Positions 50,751-59,504 of a DNA stretch of 64,000 nt are shown piece after piece. The stretch is from the NCBI GenBank assembly GCA_943846675.1, contig OX044357.1, positions 2,728,001 to 2,792,000 on the forward strand. The letters run 5' to 3'. The notes under the pieces were generated by a model. The model did no database searches, had not been told where the DNA came from, and saw only the letters and a list, made by a program, of their open reading frames with translations. Numbering within the stretch: the stretch's first letter is position 1; each line of letters opens with the position of its first letter. Origin of the DNA: UBA987 sp002292105. Its GTDB lineage: Bacteria; Bacteroidota; Bacteroidia; NS11-12g; UBA9320. The position numbers were made by a program, and so were the translations under genes.

Positions 50751-51774
50751 TTATTTTCTGGTCAATTAATTTCTTTAACAAATTGGGATCTGAAAAACCA
50801 AGTCTAATGGGTTGTATCCAAAAGGTCACATCAGGCTTTAAATCTAAGACAAACGTTTTGAGCTTAACCCAATCTTTTTCAGTCGTGATGATATTATTGT
50901 CCAAACGATCCGCATCATAAATCATTTGCTTTACCTCGGTGATGGAGTAATTCCTGTGATCCTTAAATCCTAGCAATACTGCATTCGGGTATTGGTTTTG
51001 TATGGTTTGCTGTAGTAATGAATTATCAGCTAACCCGCTTACAATTATAGGACGTTCCACTTGACGTTCCTCTCCAAATACTTTGATCAAATCTTCGTAA
51101 TGCAACTGACTGCTCAAGGTCGGAAGTAAGTCACTCTTATGGTGTTGGTTTAAATCTGGTGACTTCGTATAGATTAAAACATCAGCCCTGTTTATGTTTT
51201 TGCGAAACTCCCGTAGTCTGCCCATTGGCATCACGAAATCGGTATGATAAGGGTTGGCATAGGTGCTTAGAAGTATAGATACATCGGGCTTAACATATTG
51301 GTGTTGGTAGGCATCATCCAAAATAATTAAGTCAATATCAGGATTGATCGCAAGCATCTCTGGTATTCCGAGCGCACGGTTTTCACAGACGGTAACAGTG
51401 GTATCTGGATACAAGGTTTTGATTTCCAAAGGCTCGTCCCCTACATTTTTGGCTAAAGAATCTATTTCGACAAGTCCAAAACCTTTAGTTATTCTTCCGT
51501 ATCCGCGACTTAACACGCCTATTGTTTTGGTACCTTGATATTCCTGAATCAAATACTTAACCATTGGCGTTTTTCCAGTTCCACCAACAGCCAAATTTCC
51601 CACTGAAACAACGGGTACATCAAAAGAAACAGATTTAAGTAGCCCAACGCGAAAACCCCAGTTCCGCAGCTCCATTACCAAGCCGTAGGCAATTGAAAAC
51701 GGCCACAATATCCATCTAATCCTGTTCAAGAGAGGCAAATTTAACGCATTAAGCATTAATAAATTTGCCACCAT
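50743..51774 (-). CDS. lpxK: Tetraacyldisaccharide 4'-kinase LpxK
   Basis: A 343-residue kinase that phosphorylates the 4' position of the lipid A disaccharide at the inner membrane. An N-terminal membrane-associated helix (IRWILWPFSIAYGLVMELRN) is followed by the P-loop VGNLAVGGTGKTPMVKYLI (about 58-76), GVLSRGYGR, GDEPL and DDAYQHQ. The start may be either the first Met or the one six codons later (MLNALNLPLLNRIRW), which is the more usual beginning. First gene of the lpxK-rsmA-mgtE-meaB operon. Confidence 0.95.
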   Translation of the reverse strand: MVANLLMLNALNLPLLNRIRWILWPFSIAYGLVMELRNWGFRVGLLKSVSFDVPVVSVGNLAVGGTGKTPMVKYLIQEYQGTKTIGVLSRGYGRITKGFGLVEIDSLAKNVGDEPLEIKTLYPDTTVTVCENRALGIPEMLAINPDIDLIILDDAYQHQYVKPDVSILLSTYANPYHTDFVMPMGRLREFRKNINRADVLIYTKSPDLNQHHKSDLLPTLSSQLHYEDLIKVFGEERQVERPIIVSGLADNSLLQQTIQNQYPNAVLLGFKDHRNYSITEVKQMIYDADRLDNNIITTEKDWVKLKTFVLDLKPDVTFWIQPIRLGFSDPNLLKKLIDQKINA

Positions 51775-51835
51775 TTACACCGCATTTATACTATTTATTG
51801 TTGTTTTGTTGTGCAGTACAAAAGCTGCCACACCT

Positions 51836-52936
51836 ATGAAACTTAATCATATTACAGGTTTACTTAGTGAACTCGCACCACCAAGTTTACAAGAATCATA
51901 CGACAACGCTGGATTAATTGTTGGCGATTCAAATATGTTGGTTACCGGTATTCTGGTGTCACTTGATGCAACTGAATCTGTCGTTGACGAAGCCATTTCC
52001 AAAAACTGCAACCTAATCGTTGCGCATCATCCAATCGTTTTTAAAGGGTTGAAGAAAATTAATGGAAAGAATTATGTGGAACGTACCGTCATTAAAGCCA
52101 TAAAAAACGACATCGCGATATACGCCATTCACACCAATCTAGACAATGTGTTGGAAGGCGGTGTCAATCAAAAAATTGGACAAAAGCTTGGCTTAGACCA
52201 AACGGAGATTTTGGCCAAAAAAACTGGAACAGTATTAAAATTAGCCGTGTACGTACCCAACGAGCATTTACAGCTTGTGCAGTCTGCCATGTTTAATTCT
52301 GGAGCTGGCCATATAGGTGATTATGATGAGTGCAGTTTTGTGAGTGAAGGAATCGGTAGTTTTAGAGGCGGTGCTAATGCAAAGCCTTTTGTAGGTGAAC
52401 CAGGCGAAAGACATCTTGAACCAGAAACAAAACTGGAAGTTGTAATACCTAAACATCTACAAGATAAGGTCATTAATGCCATGTTAGAAGCACATCCTTA
52501 TGAAGAAGTAGCATTTGATCTTCATCCATTAGAAAATAAATCTTTGCACGTTGGAGCGGGATTAATCGGAACATTAAAACAACCGTTAAACCCGCAAGAT
52601 TTTTTGGCTTTTGTAAAGAACCAGCTGCAGGCTACAGTAGTGCGGTTCACTGATACAGATAAAAAGGAGATATCACGGGTGGCTGTTTGCGGCGGTTCTG
52701 GTAGCTTTTTGATAAATGTCGCAAAGGCTGCAGGAGCAGATGCTTATGTTACCGGAGACGTTAAATATCATGAGTTTTTTGACGGAGAAAATGAACTCAT
52801 GATTTGCGATGTAGGCCACTTTGAAAGTGAGCAATTTACAATCGAATTATTACGTGATTTTTTATCGGAAAAAATACCTAATTTTGCAATCCTTTTCACG
52901 GAAACAGATACGAACCCGGTAAATTATTTTTACTAA
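51836..52936 (+). CDS. Nif3-like dinuclear metal-centre protein
   Basis: A 366-residue Nif3/DUF34 protein of the long type, with a PII-like insert between the two metal-binding halves. First half: YDNAGLIVGD, VAHHPIVFKGLKKI and HTNLDNVLEGGVN. Insert: about 125-235, with HPYEEVAFDLHPL. Second half: RVAVCGGSGSFLI, AYVTGDVKYHEFFDGE and DVGHFESEQFTIELL. I use ATG 51836 (MKLNHITGLLSELAP) because homology begins there. Proposed roles include GTP cyclohydrolase-like activity; none is established here. The zinc-ribbon gene starts 3 bases later. Confidence 0.9.
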   Translation: MKLNHITGLLSELAPPSLQESYDNAGLIVGDSNMLVTGILVSLDATESVVDEAISKNCNLIVAHHPIVFKGLKKINGKNYVERTVIKAIKNDIAIYAIHTNLDNVLEGGVNQKIGQKLGLDQTEILAKKTGTVLKLAVYVPNEHLQLVQSAMFNSGAGHIGDYDECSFVSEGIGSFRGGANAKPFVGEPGERHLEPETKLEVVIPKHLQDKVINAMLEAHPYEEVAFDLHPLENKSLHVGAGLIGTLKQPLNPQDFLAFVKNQLQATVVRFTDTDKKEISRVAVCGGSGSFLINVAKAAGADAYVTGDVKYHEFFDGENELMICDVGHFESEQFTIELLRDFLSEKIPNFAILFTETDTNPVNYFY

Positions 52937-52939
52937 TTT

Positions 52940-53719
52940 ATGGCATCAATAGAAGAAAAACTTCAAGGTCTTTGGAATCTACAAACCATCGATAAAAATT
53001 TAGATCAGTTACAAGCAGTTAGAGGCGAACTTCCTATGGAAGTGGCTGACTTGGAAGACGAACTTGCAGGCTTGCAAACGAGACTTGACAAATTTGAGCA
53101 AGAAATTGCTGATTTTGATTCAGACATCGTTGCAAACAAAGAGAAAATCAGCCAGGCACAACAGCTTAGTAAGCGATACAATGAGCAGTTAAACAAGGTT
53201 AAGAACAACCGTGAGTTTGACGCATTGAACAAAGAAATTGAAATTCAAGGTTTAGAAGTTCTTGCAGCTGAGAAGAAGATCGGCGAATTGCAAAACAGCA
53301 TTACTTTGAAAAATGAATTGATTGAGGAAGTTAAGCAAGACTTAGATGGCCGTAAAATCGATTTAGAGAATAAGAAAAAAGAACTAGAAGAAATCAGCGC
53401 TGAAACCGAAAAGGAAGAAGGCAAGATTGCTAAAGATCGCGACAAAGCAGTTAAAGCTGCTGACGAGAAACTTCTGAAAGCTTACGAGCGTATTCGTAAG
53501 AACGTTTTCAATGGTTTAGGTGTAGCGCCAGTATTACGTGGTTCTTGCGGAGGTTGTTTCGCAAAAATTCCACCACAACTTCAGTCGGACATCAGACAAC
53601 GTAAGAAAATCGTGATATGTGAACATTGCGGTCGAATCAACGTTGATGCTGAAATGGCTGGTATTGTTGAAGAAGTGGTTGAAGAAAAACCAAAATCAAG
53701 ACGTCGAAAAAAAGCGTAA
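52940..53719 (+). CDS. C4-type zinc-ribbon coiled-coil protein
   Basis: A 259-residue protein. Residues about 10-180 form a long antiparallel coiled coil rich in Glu, Lys and Leu. A zinc ribbon follows with RGSCGGCFAKIP and ICEHCGRINVD (four cysteines, about 201-229) and a basic tail RRRKKA. Pairing with a Nif3 gene is common across bacteria and is shown here by a 3-base gap. The family is thought to bind nucleic acid, but its job is unknown. Confidence 0.9.
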   Translation: MASIEEKLQGLWNLQTIDKNLDQLQAVRGELPMEVADLEDELAGLQTRLDKFEQEIADFDSDIVANKEKISQAQQLSKRYNEQLNKVKNNREFDALNKEIEIQGLEVLAAEKKIGELQNSITLKNELIEEVKQDLDGRKIDLENKKKELEEISAETEKEEGKIAKDRDKAVKAADEKLLKAYERIRKNVFNGLGVAPVLRGSCGGCFAKIPPQLQSDIRQRKKIVICEHCGRINVDAEMAGIVEEVVEEKPKSRRRKKA

Positions 53720-53758
53720 CCACGTCTCTTTCGTATTAATTTCATGGAGGACAATGAA

Positions 53759-53766
53759 TACCTTTG
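53759..53766 (+). promoter_or_regulatory. Promoter -7 box TACCTTTG before the repeat protein
   Basis: Perfect TAnnTTTG, 5 bases before ATG 53772 and inside the alternative frame from ATG 53754. It favours the later start and a leaderless message. Confidence 0.4.
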
Positions 53767-53771
53767 TCCAA

Positions 53772-55277
53772 ATGCGTGTTACCAACTCTATACGCCTATC
53801 TGTTTTTGTGCTTTGCTGTGCAGCGTCACAGGCATGGGGTGCGAACGCTATTGTATTTTCTGAGCATTGCTTAGAGGCTCAAAAAGCTCTATTTAAATTT
53901 GAATTGGATGCTGCCGCATCACATCTAGCCATAGCATCAGAAACAAATCCAGAGAATGCTGCTGTCAACTACCTAATGGTTATGCATAGCATGTTATCTT
54001 TCACCACCAATGAAACGAAACAAGGGTTTGTCACCTTTGATTCGTTAAAAGGATTAGCCATTAAAAACATCTCTTCGGCGGCTGATAATGATGGTGCAAG
54101 AGATTTCCTTTTAGAAGAAGTTTACTTTTATTCTTCAGTTGTAAATGGCAAAAAAGGCAACAACTTGGCAGCAGCCAATGATGTAAGAAATTGTTACAAA
54201 TACGGGACACAAGTCCTAAAAAACTACCCAAAGTACATTGCTGCGAAAAAATCGTTAGGCCTCCTGCAATCGGGTTTCGGTAGCTTACCCACTAATTATC
54301 AAAAACTAGTTCAATTCTTCGGTTTTGAATCGAGTATGGACAAAGGGCTTGAGGATCTTAACAGCTTTATTACAGCAAAAAGTGATCGCCCAGAATGGGA
54401 TGTAATGAAAAAAGAAGCGCAATTTTTTGTCGCCTCTATTCACCTGTACCTTAAAAACGACAAAGTAACAGCTTGGGACCTTATTGATAGCCTAACCAAG
54501 GACCACAAACAAAACCCACTTAGTCGTTTCGCACGAGTCAATTTTGCAGATAAATGCAGAAAAAATGATGAAATAATACGCGTTATTTCCCAAGGTCAGC
54601 ATAGCGCTACTCAAAAGCAAATCCCTTTTCTTTCCTTTATGTTGGGCAAGGCTAAACTGAACCGCTTAGACCCTGACGCGGACACCTATTTGTTGCAGTA
54701 TATCGATCAGTATCAAGGCGAAAGTTACGTGAAAAGTTGCTATCAAAAACTCGTCTGGCATTCAGCGATCAATGGCAACGACGACAAGTACGACTACTAC
54801 CTAAATCTATTAAAACAAACCGGTTCCACTGAACTTGAGGAAGATGAACAAGCGCAAAAGTTTGCAACGCAACGCTTAAACCTAAATTCTACGCTTTTAA
54901 AAACCAGATTGTTATTTGATGGCGGGTATTATGCAAAAGCGTTAAAAATTATTAGACCAAAAAAGGCTGGTGATTTTTCAAAAGGTATAGAACGAACAGA
55001 ATATTTCTATCGAAAAGGCCGGATATACGACGTGCTTAACAACATAGACCTAGCCAAGGCATTTTATTTGGAAGCTATACAAGAAGGCATTCTGCTGCCG
55101 CAATACTATGCCTCCTATGCAACATTATATTTGGCAGAAATGTATGAACGAAATGGTGATGACGTGAATGCCAAAAAATACTTCAAAATGTCCATGTCTT
55201 ACGATGCCAATAAAGAATACAAAAAAAGTATAGAACATAGGGCGAAAAATGGGTTAGATCGCATTGACCAGAATTAA
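53772..55277 (+). CDS. Secreted TPR-like repeat protein of unknown function
   Basis: About 501 residues, helical. Two starts compete. ATG 53772 gives a clean signal peptide (MRVTNSIRLSVFVLCCAASQ, cut near AWGA) and sits 5 bases after a promoter box. ATG 53754 has GGAGG only 3 bases before it, too close for an ideal Shine-Dalgarno site, and would lengthen the signal by six residues. The mature protein has TPR-like pairs such as LEAQKALFKFELDAAASHLA and YRKGRIYDVLNNIDLAKAFY plus a YYASYATLYLAEMYERNGDD end. It likely acts in the periplasm as a scaffold; no enzyme motif is seen. The next gene is a lipoprotein. Confidence 0.75.
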   Translation: MRVTNSIRLSVFVLCCAASQAWGANAIVFSEHCLEAQKALFKFELDAAASHLAIASETNPENAAVNYLMVMHSMLSFTTNETKQGFVTFDSLKGLAIKNISSAADNDGARDFLLEEVYFYSSVVNGKKGNNLAAANDVRNCYKYGTQVLKNYPKYIAAKKSLGLLQSGFGSLPTNYQKLVQFFGFESSMDKGLEDLNSFITAKSDRPEWDVMKKEAQFFVASIHLYLKNDKVTAWDLIDSLTKDHKQNPLSRFARVNFADKCRKNDEIIRVISQGQHSATQKQIPFLSFMLGKAKLNRLDPDADTYLLQYIDQYQGESYVKSCYQKLVWHSAINGNDDKYDYYLNLLKQTGSTELEEDEQAQKFATQRLNLNSTLLKTRLLFDGGYYAKALKIIRPKKAGDFSKGIERTEYFYRKGRIYDVLNNIDLAKAFYLEAIQEGILLPQYYASYATLYLAEMYERNGDDVNAKKYFKMSMSYDANKEYKKSIEHRAKNGLDRIDQN

Positions 55278-55288
55278 GGAATCTACTT

Positions 55289-55296
55289 TATTTTTG
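55289..55296 (+). promoter_or_regulatory. Promoter -7 box TATTTTTG before a lipoprotein gene
   Basis: Perfect TAnnTTTG, 5 bases before the TTG start at 55302; would give a leaderless message with a TTG start. Confidence 0.4.
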
Positions 55297-55301
55297 ACGA
55301 C

Positions 55302-55865
55302 TTGAAATTTACGTTTTTCATAGTACTATCTATTCTCGCATTTGGTTGCAATACAAGTAGTGAGCGATCAACAAATCAAGACGCTTTTGTTGATGTTCAG
55401 CAGTTCTTTCAATCAGAAATTACGCTTCTTACCAAAAATCAAACAGGTTTGTACAAACGAACCAGAATGGACTCCACATCAAATAGTGACACTCTAAACA
55501 AACCGGAGTGGTCGAAGGAACTTTTTGCCTTTTTAGACATTAAGATCAAACCCGCTGTTTGGAAAACAGATTTCGTTCGTGTAGAAACTCATGACGATCC
55601 AAATGAAACAGCCAGTGTATATGAGACTACAAACCCGAACCAGAAAATTCAAAGCTTTAAGATTAAACTGAACCCAGACAGCTCTATAAACCGCTTTTCG
55701 GCACAAATTATAGACAAAGGGAAGATATCAACTTCAACAACAGGTATAAGCTATACGCAAAACGTTGGATATTCTGTCCACGTTAATCGATCTACGAAAA
55801 TAATGGGTACGGAATCATACCAGATTGTAGGTCAATTTATACATCCTAAAACTCAAAACAATTAA
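55302..55865 (+). CDS. Putative lipoprotein of unknown function
   Basis: A 187-residue protein starting with TTG at 55302. The lipoprotein signal is KFTFFIVLSILAFGC with the cysteine at residue 16. The mature part is mixed alpha/beta, with repeated short charged strands (FVRVETHDDPNETASVYETT, SFKIKLNPDSSINRFSAQII). I know no family for it. It is 24 bases after the repeat protein and 5 bases before fabD, so it may be transcribed with fabD without being related in function. Confidence 0.75.
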   Translation: MKFTFFIVLSILAFGCNTSSERSTNQDAFVDVQQFFQSEITLLTKNQTGLYKRTRMDSTSNSDTLNKPEWSKELFAFLDIKIKPAVWKTDFVRVETHDDPNETASVYETTNPNQKIQSFKIKLNPDSSINRFSAQIIDKGKISTSTTGISYTQNVGYSVHVNRSTKIMGTESYQIVGQFIHPKTQNN

Positions 55866-55870
55866 CACAT

Positions 55871-56752
55871 ATGACAAAGGCATACGTTTTTCCAGGACAA
55901 GGCGCTCAATTCACAGGAATGGGGAAAGATCTTTACGAATCTAATGCGACAGCAAAAGCAATGTTTGACCAAGCTAACGAGATACTTGGTTTTAACATTA
56001 CAGATGTCATGTTTGAAGGTTCTGCCGAAGATTTAAAACAAACCAAAATCACTCAACCTGCTGTCTTCCTGCATTCTGTTATTGTTGCTAAAACCATGGA
56101 AGACTTTAATCCGAGCATGGTTGCAGGTCATTCTTTAGGTGAAATTTCTGCACTTGTTGCGGCTGATGTTTTGAGTTTTGAAGACGGATTAAAACTTGTT
56201 AGCACAAGGGCTACAGCAATGCAAAAAGCCTGCGAACAAAACCCATCTACAATGGCTGCTATTTTAGGTCTTGACGATGCGGATGTGGAGTCTGTTTGCG
56301 CTGAAATAGCGGATGAAGTTGTAGTTGCAGCCAATTACAATTGCCCCGGCCAATTGGTAATTTCAGGAAGCAATGAAGGTGTGAAAATAGCCTGTGAAAG
56401 ACTGCTAGAAAAAGGTGCAAAACGGGCACTTCCGTTACCGGTCGGTGGTGCTTTTCACTCGCCGCTAATGGAACCAGCAAAAACAGAATTGGCTGATGCG
56501 ATCAACAATGCCAATTTCAATACGCCTGCATGCCCTGTTTATCAAAACGTATCTACTGTTGGCGAAACTGACCCACAAACAATTAAAAACAATCTCATTG
56601 CGCAACTCACAGCGCCAGTGAAATGGACACAAAGTGTTCAGCATATGGTTGCTGACGGCGCTTCAGAATTCATTGAAGTAGGCCCTGGTCGTGCACTACA
56701 AGGAATGATTAAGAAGGTAGATCGTGCTCTTACTACGAGTGGGGTTTCTTAG
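55871..56752 (+). CDS. fabD: Malonyl-CoA:ACP transacylase
   Basis: A 293-residue FabD that loads malonyl groups from malonyl-CoA onto ACP for fatty acid synthesis. Motifs: FPGQGAQFTGMGKDLY (7-22), nucleophile Ser88 in VAGHSLGEISALV, and GGAFHSPLMEPA with the catalytic His (about 197). Length is normal. Here it is away from other fab genes; accD, which helps make its substrate, is at 8.1 kb. A short tandem repeat begins at its stop codon. Confidence 0.96.
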   Translation: MTKAYVFPGQGAQFTGMGKDLYESNATAKAMFDQANEILGFNITDVMFEGSAEDLKQTKITQPAVFLHSVIVAKTMEDFNPSMVAGHSLGEISALVAADVLSFEDGLKLVSTRATAMQKACEQNPSTMAAILGLDDADVESVCAEIADEVVVAANYNCPGQLVISGSNEGVKIACERLLEKGAKRALPLPVGGAFHSPLMEPAKTELADAINNANFNTPACPVYQNVSTVGETDPQTIKNNLIAQLTAPVKWTQSVQHMVADGASEFIEVGPGRALQGMIKKVDRALTTSGVS

Positions 56753-56778
56753 TTGATAGTTGATAGTTGATAGTTGAA
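56751..56778. repeat. Tandem 7-bp repeat, four copies
   Basis: AGTTGAT three times and then AGTTGAA, starting inside the fabD stop codon. Such simple repeats near gene ends are prone to slippage. A small hairpin (TAGGCT, loop GTTA, AGCCTA at 56803-56818) lies after it, without a T run. Confidence 0.85.
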
Positions 56779-56836
56779 AGCTTCGTTCTTTTGGAACGGT
56801 TATAGGCTGTTAAGCCTAATGTAAGAACAAAAAAGC

Positions 56837-59059
56837 CTACTTCAACCTCCCCAATATACCATTCAACGTTTCACTTGGGCGCATAGCAACTGAAGTCAAA
56901 GCCTCGTTAGGCAAATAGTACCCTTCAATTTCAACCGGGCTACCTTGAACAGCTGTCAATTCAGTGTTTATTATTGATTCGTTCTGTTGCATTTCAGCAG
57001 CAACCTTAGCAAATGCGGCCTTCAACTCAGCATCTTTATCTTGGTTCGCTAAAGCTTCTGCCCAATACATCGCTAAATAAAAATGACTCCCTCTGTTGTC
57101 AATCTCACCGATCTTCCGCGCTGGAGATTTATCATTCTCCAAGAACTTCTCAGTTGCTTCGTCTAGGGCTTCACCTAAAACAATAGCCTTCGGGTTGTTG
57201 TAATTTGTCCCTAAGTGTTCTAAAGAAACGGCTAAGGCCAAAAACTCACCTAAAGAATCCCATCGCAGGTAGTTCTCTTCTACAAACTGTTGTACGTGTT
57301 TAGGAGCAGATCCGCCAGCACCTGTTTCAAACAAACCACCACCGTTCATTAACGGAACAATCGATAGCATTTTAGCACTGGTACCTAATTCCAGAATAGG
57401 AAATAAATCAGTCAAATAATCACGAAGCACATTACCCGTAACGGAAATCGTATCCTCTCCTTTTCGTATTCTATCTAAGGTAAATAGGGTTGCTTCGTAA
57501 GGACTCATAATGCGAATATCAAGTCCTGCAGTGTCGTGGTTCGGCAAATACGTGTTCACCTTTTCTATTAACTCTGCGTCGTGTGCTCTTTGGTTATCTA
57601 ACCAGAAAATGGCAGGAACACCCGTTGCTTTTGCTCTACTTACAGCAAGTTTAACCCAATCCTGAACTGGAGCATCCTTTACCTGACACATTCTCCAAAT
57701 ATCTCCTTCTTCAACCTCGTGCTCAGTCAACACGTTGCCATTTCCATCAGTTACCCGAACAACACCTTTTGAAGATATCTCAAACGTTTTATCGTGGCTA
57801 CCGTACTCTTCTGCCTTCTGAGCCATTAAGCCAACATTAGGGACCGTACCCATCGTAGTTGGATCAAAGGCACCGTGCTCAACACAAAAGTCAATTGTTG
57901 CTTGATAAACGCTTGCATAACTACTGTCTGGAATCACAGCCTTTGTATCTTGCACCTTACCCTCAGCGTCCCACATTTGACCACCATTGCGAATCATTGC
58001 CGGCATAGAAGCGTCAATGATTACGTCAGATGGAACATGCAAATTCGTGACTCCTTTATCAGAATTTACCATCGCCAAATTGGGGCCGTTTTGATACGCT
58101 GTATCGATGTCGGCTAAAATTTCGGTTTGTTTGTCTGCAGGCAATTGACCTAGCTTGTTGACTAAGTCTCCAAAGCCATTATTAAAATCAACGCCGATTT
58201 CATTTAATGTATCCTGATGTTTACCAATCAGTTCCTCAAAATAAACGCGAACTGCATGTCCGAAAATAATCGGGTCAGACACCTTCATCATGGTCGCTTT
58301 CATGTGTAACGAGAACAACACGTTATTCTTTTTGGCCTCCTTCACTTGCTCAGCTAAAAACGATGTCAAAGCGTTTTTACGCATTAAGGTAGAATCTATG
58401 ACCTCACCAGCCAATAAAGGCATTTCAGACTTCAATGTTGTCACCTTGCCATTGACATCCTCATGCTTAATCTGAAATGTGGTCGCTTCAGCAATCGTAA
58501 CAGATTTTTCATTCGATCTAAAATCTCCTGAATCCATCGTTGCAACATGTGTTTTGCTCGCTTTACTCCATGGAGCCATGCGATGTGGATTCTTCTTTGC
58601 GTAATTTTTTACCGCTTTAGGTGCTCTTCGATCTGAATTCCCTTCTCGCAAAACAGGGTTAACAGCACTTCCTTTTACCTTATTGTATTTGGCTGCAACC
58701 TCTTTCTCTTCTGGAGTTGTCGGATCAGCCGGGTAGCTCGGTATAGCAAACCCTCTATTTTGTAATTCCTTTATGGTTGCCTTTAATTGTGGCACAGAAG
58801 CCGAAATGTTAGGCAACTTAATGATGTTCGCCTCCGGAGTTTTTGCCAATTCACCGAGTTCAGCCAAATGGTCTCCGATTTGTTGTTCTGGAGTCAAATA
58901 TTCAGAAAACTGAGCCAACACTCTCCCAGCTAAAGAAATATCGCGTGTTTGCACCTCAACATTAGCAGCTGAAGTAAACGCTTGTACAATTGGTAAAAAG
59001 GAGAATGTGGCCAACATTGGCGCCTCATCTGTTTTGGTATAAATTATCTTGTTTGACAT
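56837..59059 (-). CDS. icd: Monomeric NADP-dependent isocitrate dehydrogenase
   Basis: A 740-residue monomeric-type IDH (IDH-II), which turns isocitrate into 2-oxoglutarate with NADP. It begins KIIYTKTDEAPMLATFSFLP, then RDISLAGRVLAQF, NIIKLPNISASVPQLKATI, NPVLREGNSDRRAPKAVKNY and SLHMKATMMKVSDPIIFGH. These are hallmarks of the long monomeric form, unrelated in layout to the 420-residue dimer type. Length is as expected. It has its own promoter box 17 bases before the ATG. Confidence 0.97.
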   Translation of the reverse strand: MSNKIIYTKTDEAPMLATFSFLPIVQAFTSAANVEVQTRDISLAGRVLAQFSEYLTPEQQIGDHLAELGELAKTPEANIIKLPNISASVPQLKATIKELQNRGFAIPSYPADPTTPEEKEVAAKYNKVKGSAVNPVLREGNSDRRAPKAVKNYAKKNPHRMAPWSKASKTHVATMDSGDFRSNEKSVTIAEATTFQIKHEDVNGKVTTLKSEMPLLAGEVIDSTLMRKNALTSFLAEQVKEAKKNNVLFSLHMKATMMKVSDPIIFGHAVRVYFEELIGKHQDTLNEIGVDFNNGFGDLVNKLGQLPADKQTEILADIDTAYQNGPNLAMVNSDKGVTNLHVPSDVIIDASMPAMIRNGGQMWDAEGKVQDTKAVIPDSSYASVYQATIDFCVEHGAFDPTTMGTVPNVGLMAQKAEEYGSHDKTFEISSKGVVRVTDGNGNVLTEHEVEEGDIWRMCQVKDAPVQDWVKLAVSRAKATGVPAIFWLDNQRAHDAELIEKVNTYLPNHDTAGLDIRIMSPYEATLFTLDRIRKGEDTISVTGNVLRDYLTDLFPILELGTSAKMLSIVPLMNGGGLFETGAGGSAPKHVQQFVEENYLRWDSLGEFLALAVSLEHLGTNYNNPKAIVLGEALDEATEKFLENDKSPARKIGEIDNRGSHFYLAMYWAEALANQDKDAELKAAFAKVAAEMQQNESIINTELTAVQGSPVEIEGYYLPNEALTSVAMRPSETLNGILGRLK

Positions 59060-59076
59060 TGCGAATTTTCGAACGG

Positions 59077-59084
59077 CAAAGATA
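59077..59084 (-). promoter_or_regulatory. Promoter -7 box TATCTTTG before icd
   Basis: Perfect TAnnTTTG on the minus strand, 17 bases before the ATG at 59059. Confidence 0.6.
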
Positions 59085-59152
59085 ATTGGAATTCTGTACG
59101 AAGCGGTTAGATTTTAGGATGAAAACAGGGGAATATTCGAAGTGGATAGGTA

Positions 59153-59437
59153 CTATTCTTCTTCATTCAAAAGAAACAAAACCTCATCCTTTTTTTTCAT
59201 TAAATACTGTTCTCGAGCAAACTTTTCAAGCATTTCCTCGTCTGTACTTAACTGCTTTTTTTGCTCCTTCAGTTTTACTATTTCAGCTTCGTAAAAAGCT
59301 TTCTCGACCTCTAGTGCAGTAATTTGTTTACGCAATTTGTACTGGTACACGAAGTTGTTTTGATCAAAAAATGTCAACCAGGCGGCCAACACCACAAAGA
59401 CTATGAAATAACGATTTTTGTACAACGGACGCGACAT
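59153..59437 (-). CDS. FtsB/DivIC-like septum formation initiator
   Basis: A 94-residue bitopic protein: short basic N-terminus, membrane helix at about 10-25 (RYFIVFVVLAAWLTFF), then a coiled coil (about 30-66, LRKQITALEVEKAFYEAEIV) and a conserved end (LEKFAREQYLMKKKDEVLFL). This is the FtsB/DivIC layout, which links FtsL and FtsQ in the divisome. It lies between gltX and icd on the same strand. A promoter box ends 4 bases before its ATG, so it can be transcribed alone. Confidence 0.88.
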   Translation of the reverse strand: MSRPLYKNRYFIVFVVLAAWLTFFDQNNFVYQYKLRKQITALEVEKAFYEAEIVKLKEQKKQLSTDEEMLEKFAREQYLMKKKDEVLFLLNEEE

Positions 59438-59441
59438 AACA

Positions 59442-59449
59442 CAAAGCTA
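59442..59449 (-). promoter_or_regulatory. Promoter -7 box TAGCTTTG before the ftsB-like gene
   Basis: Perfect TAnnTTTG on the minus strand with exactly 4 bases (TGTT) to the ATG at 59437; predicts a leaderless mRNA. Confidence 0.5.
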
Positions 59450-59504
59450 CACCAGAATGGCCTTCTTGCCAGACAGAATAATAAACATCAGAACGAAACC
59501 TGTA

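Noticed and set aside
56751..56778. Short repeats as a possible CRISPR array
   Set aside because: Units are 7 bases with no spacers; there are no cas genes anywhere in the window.
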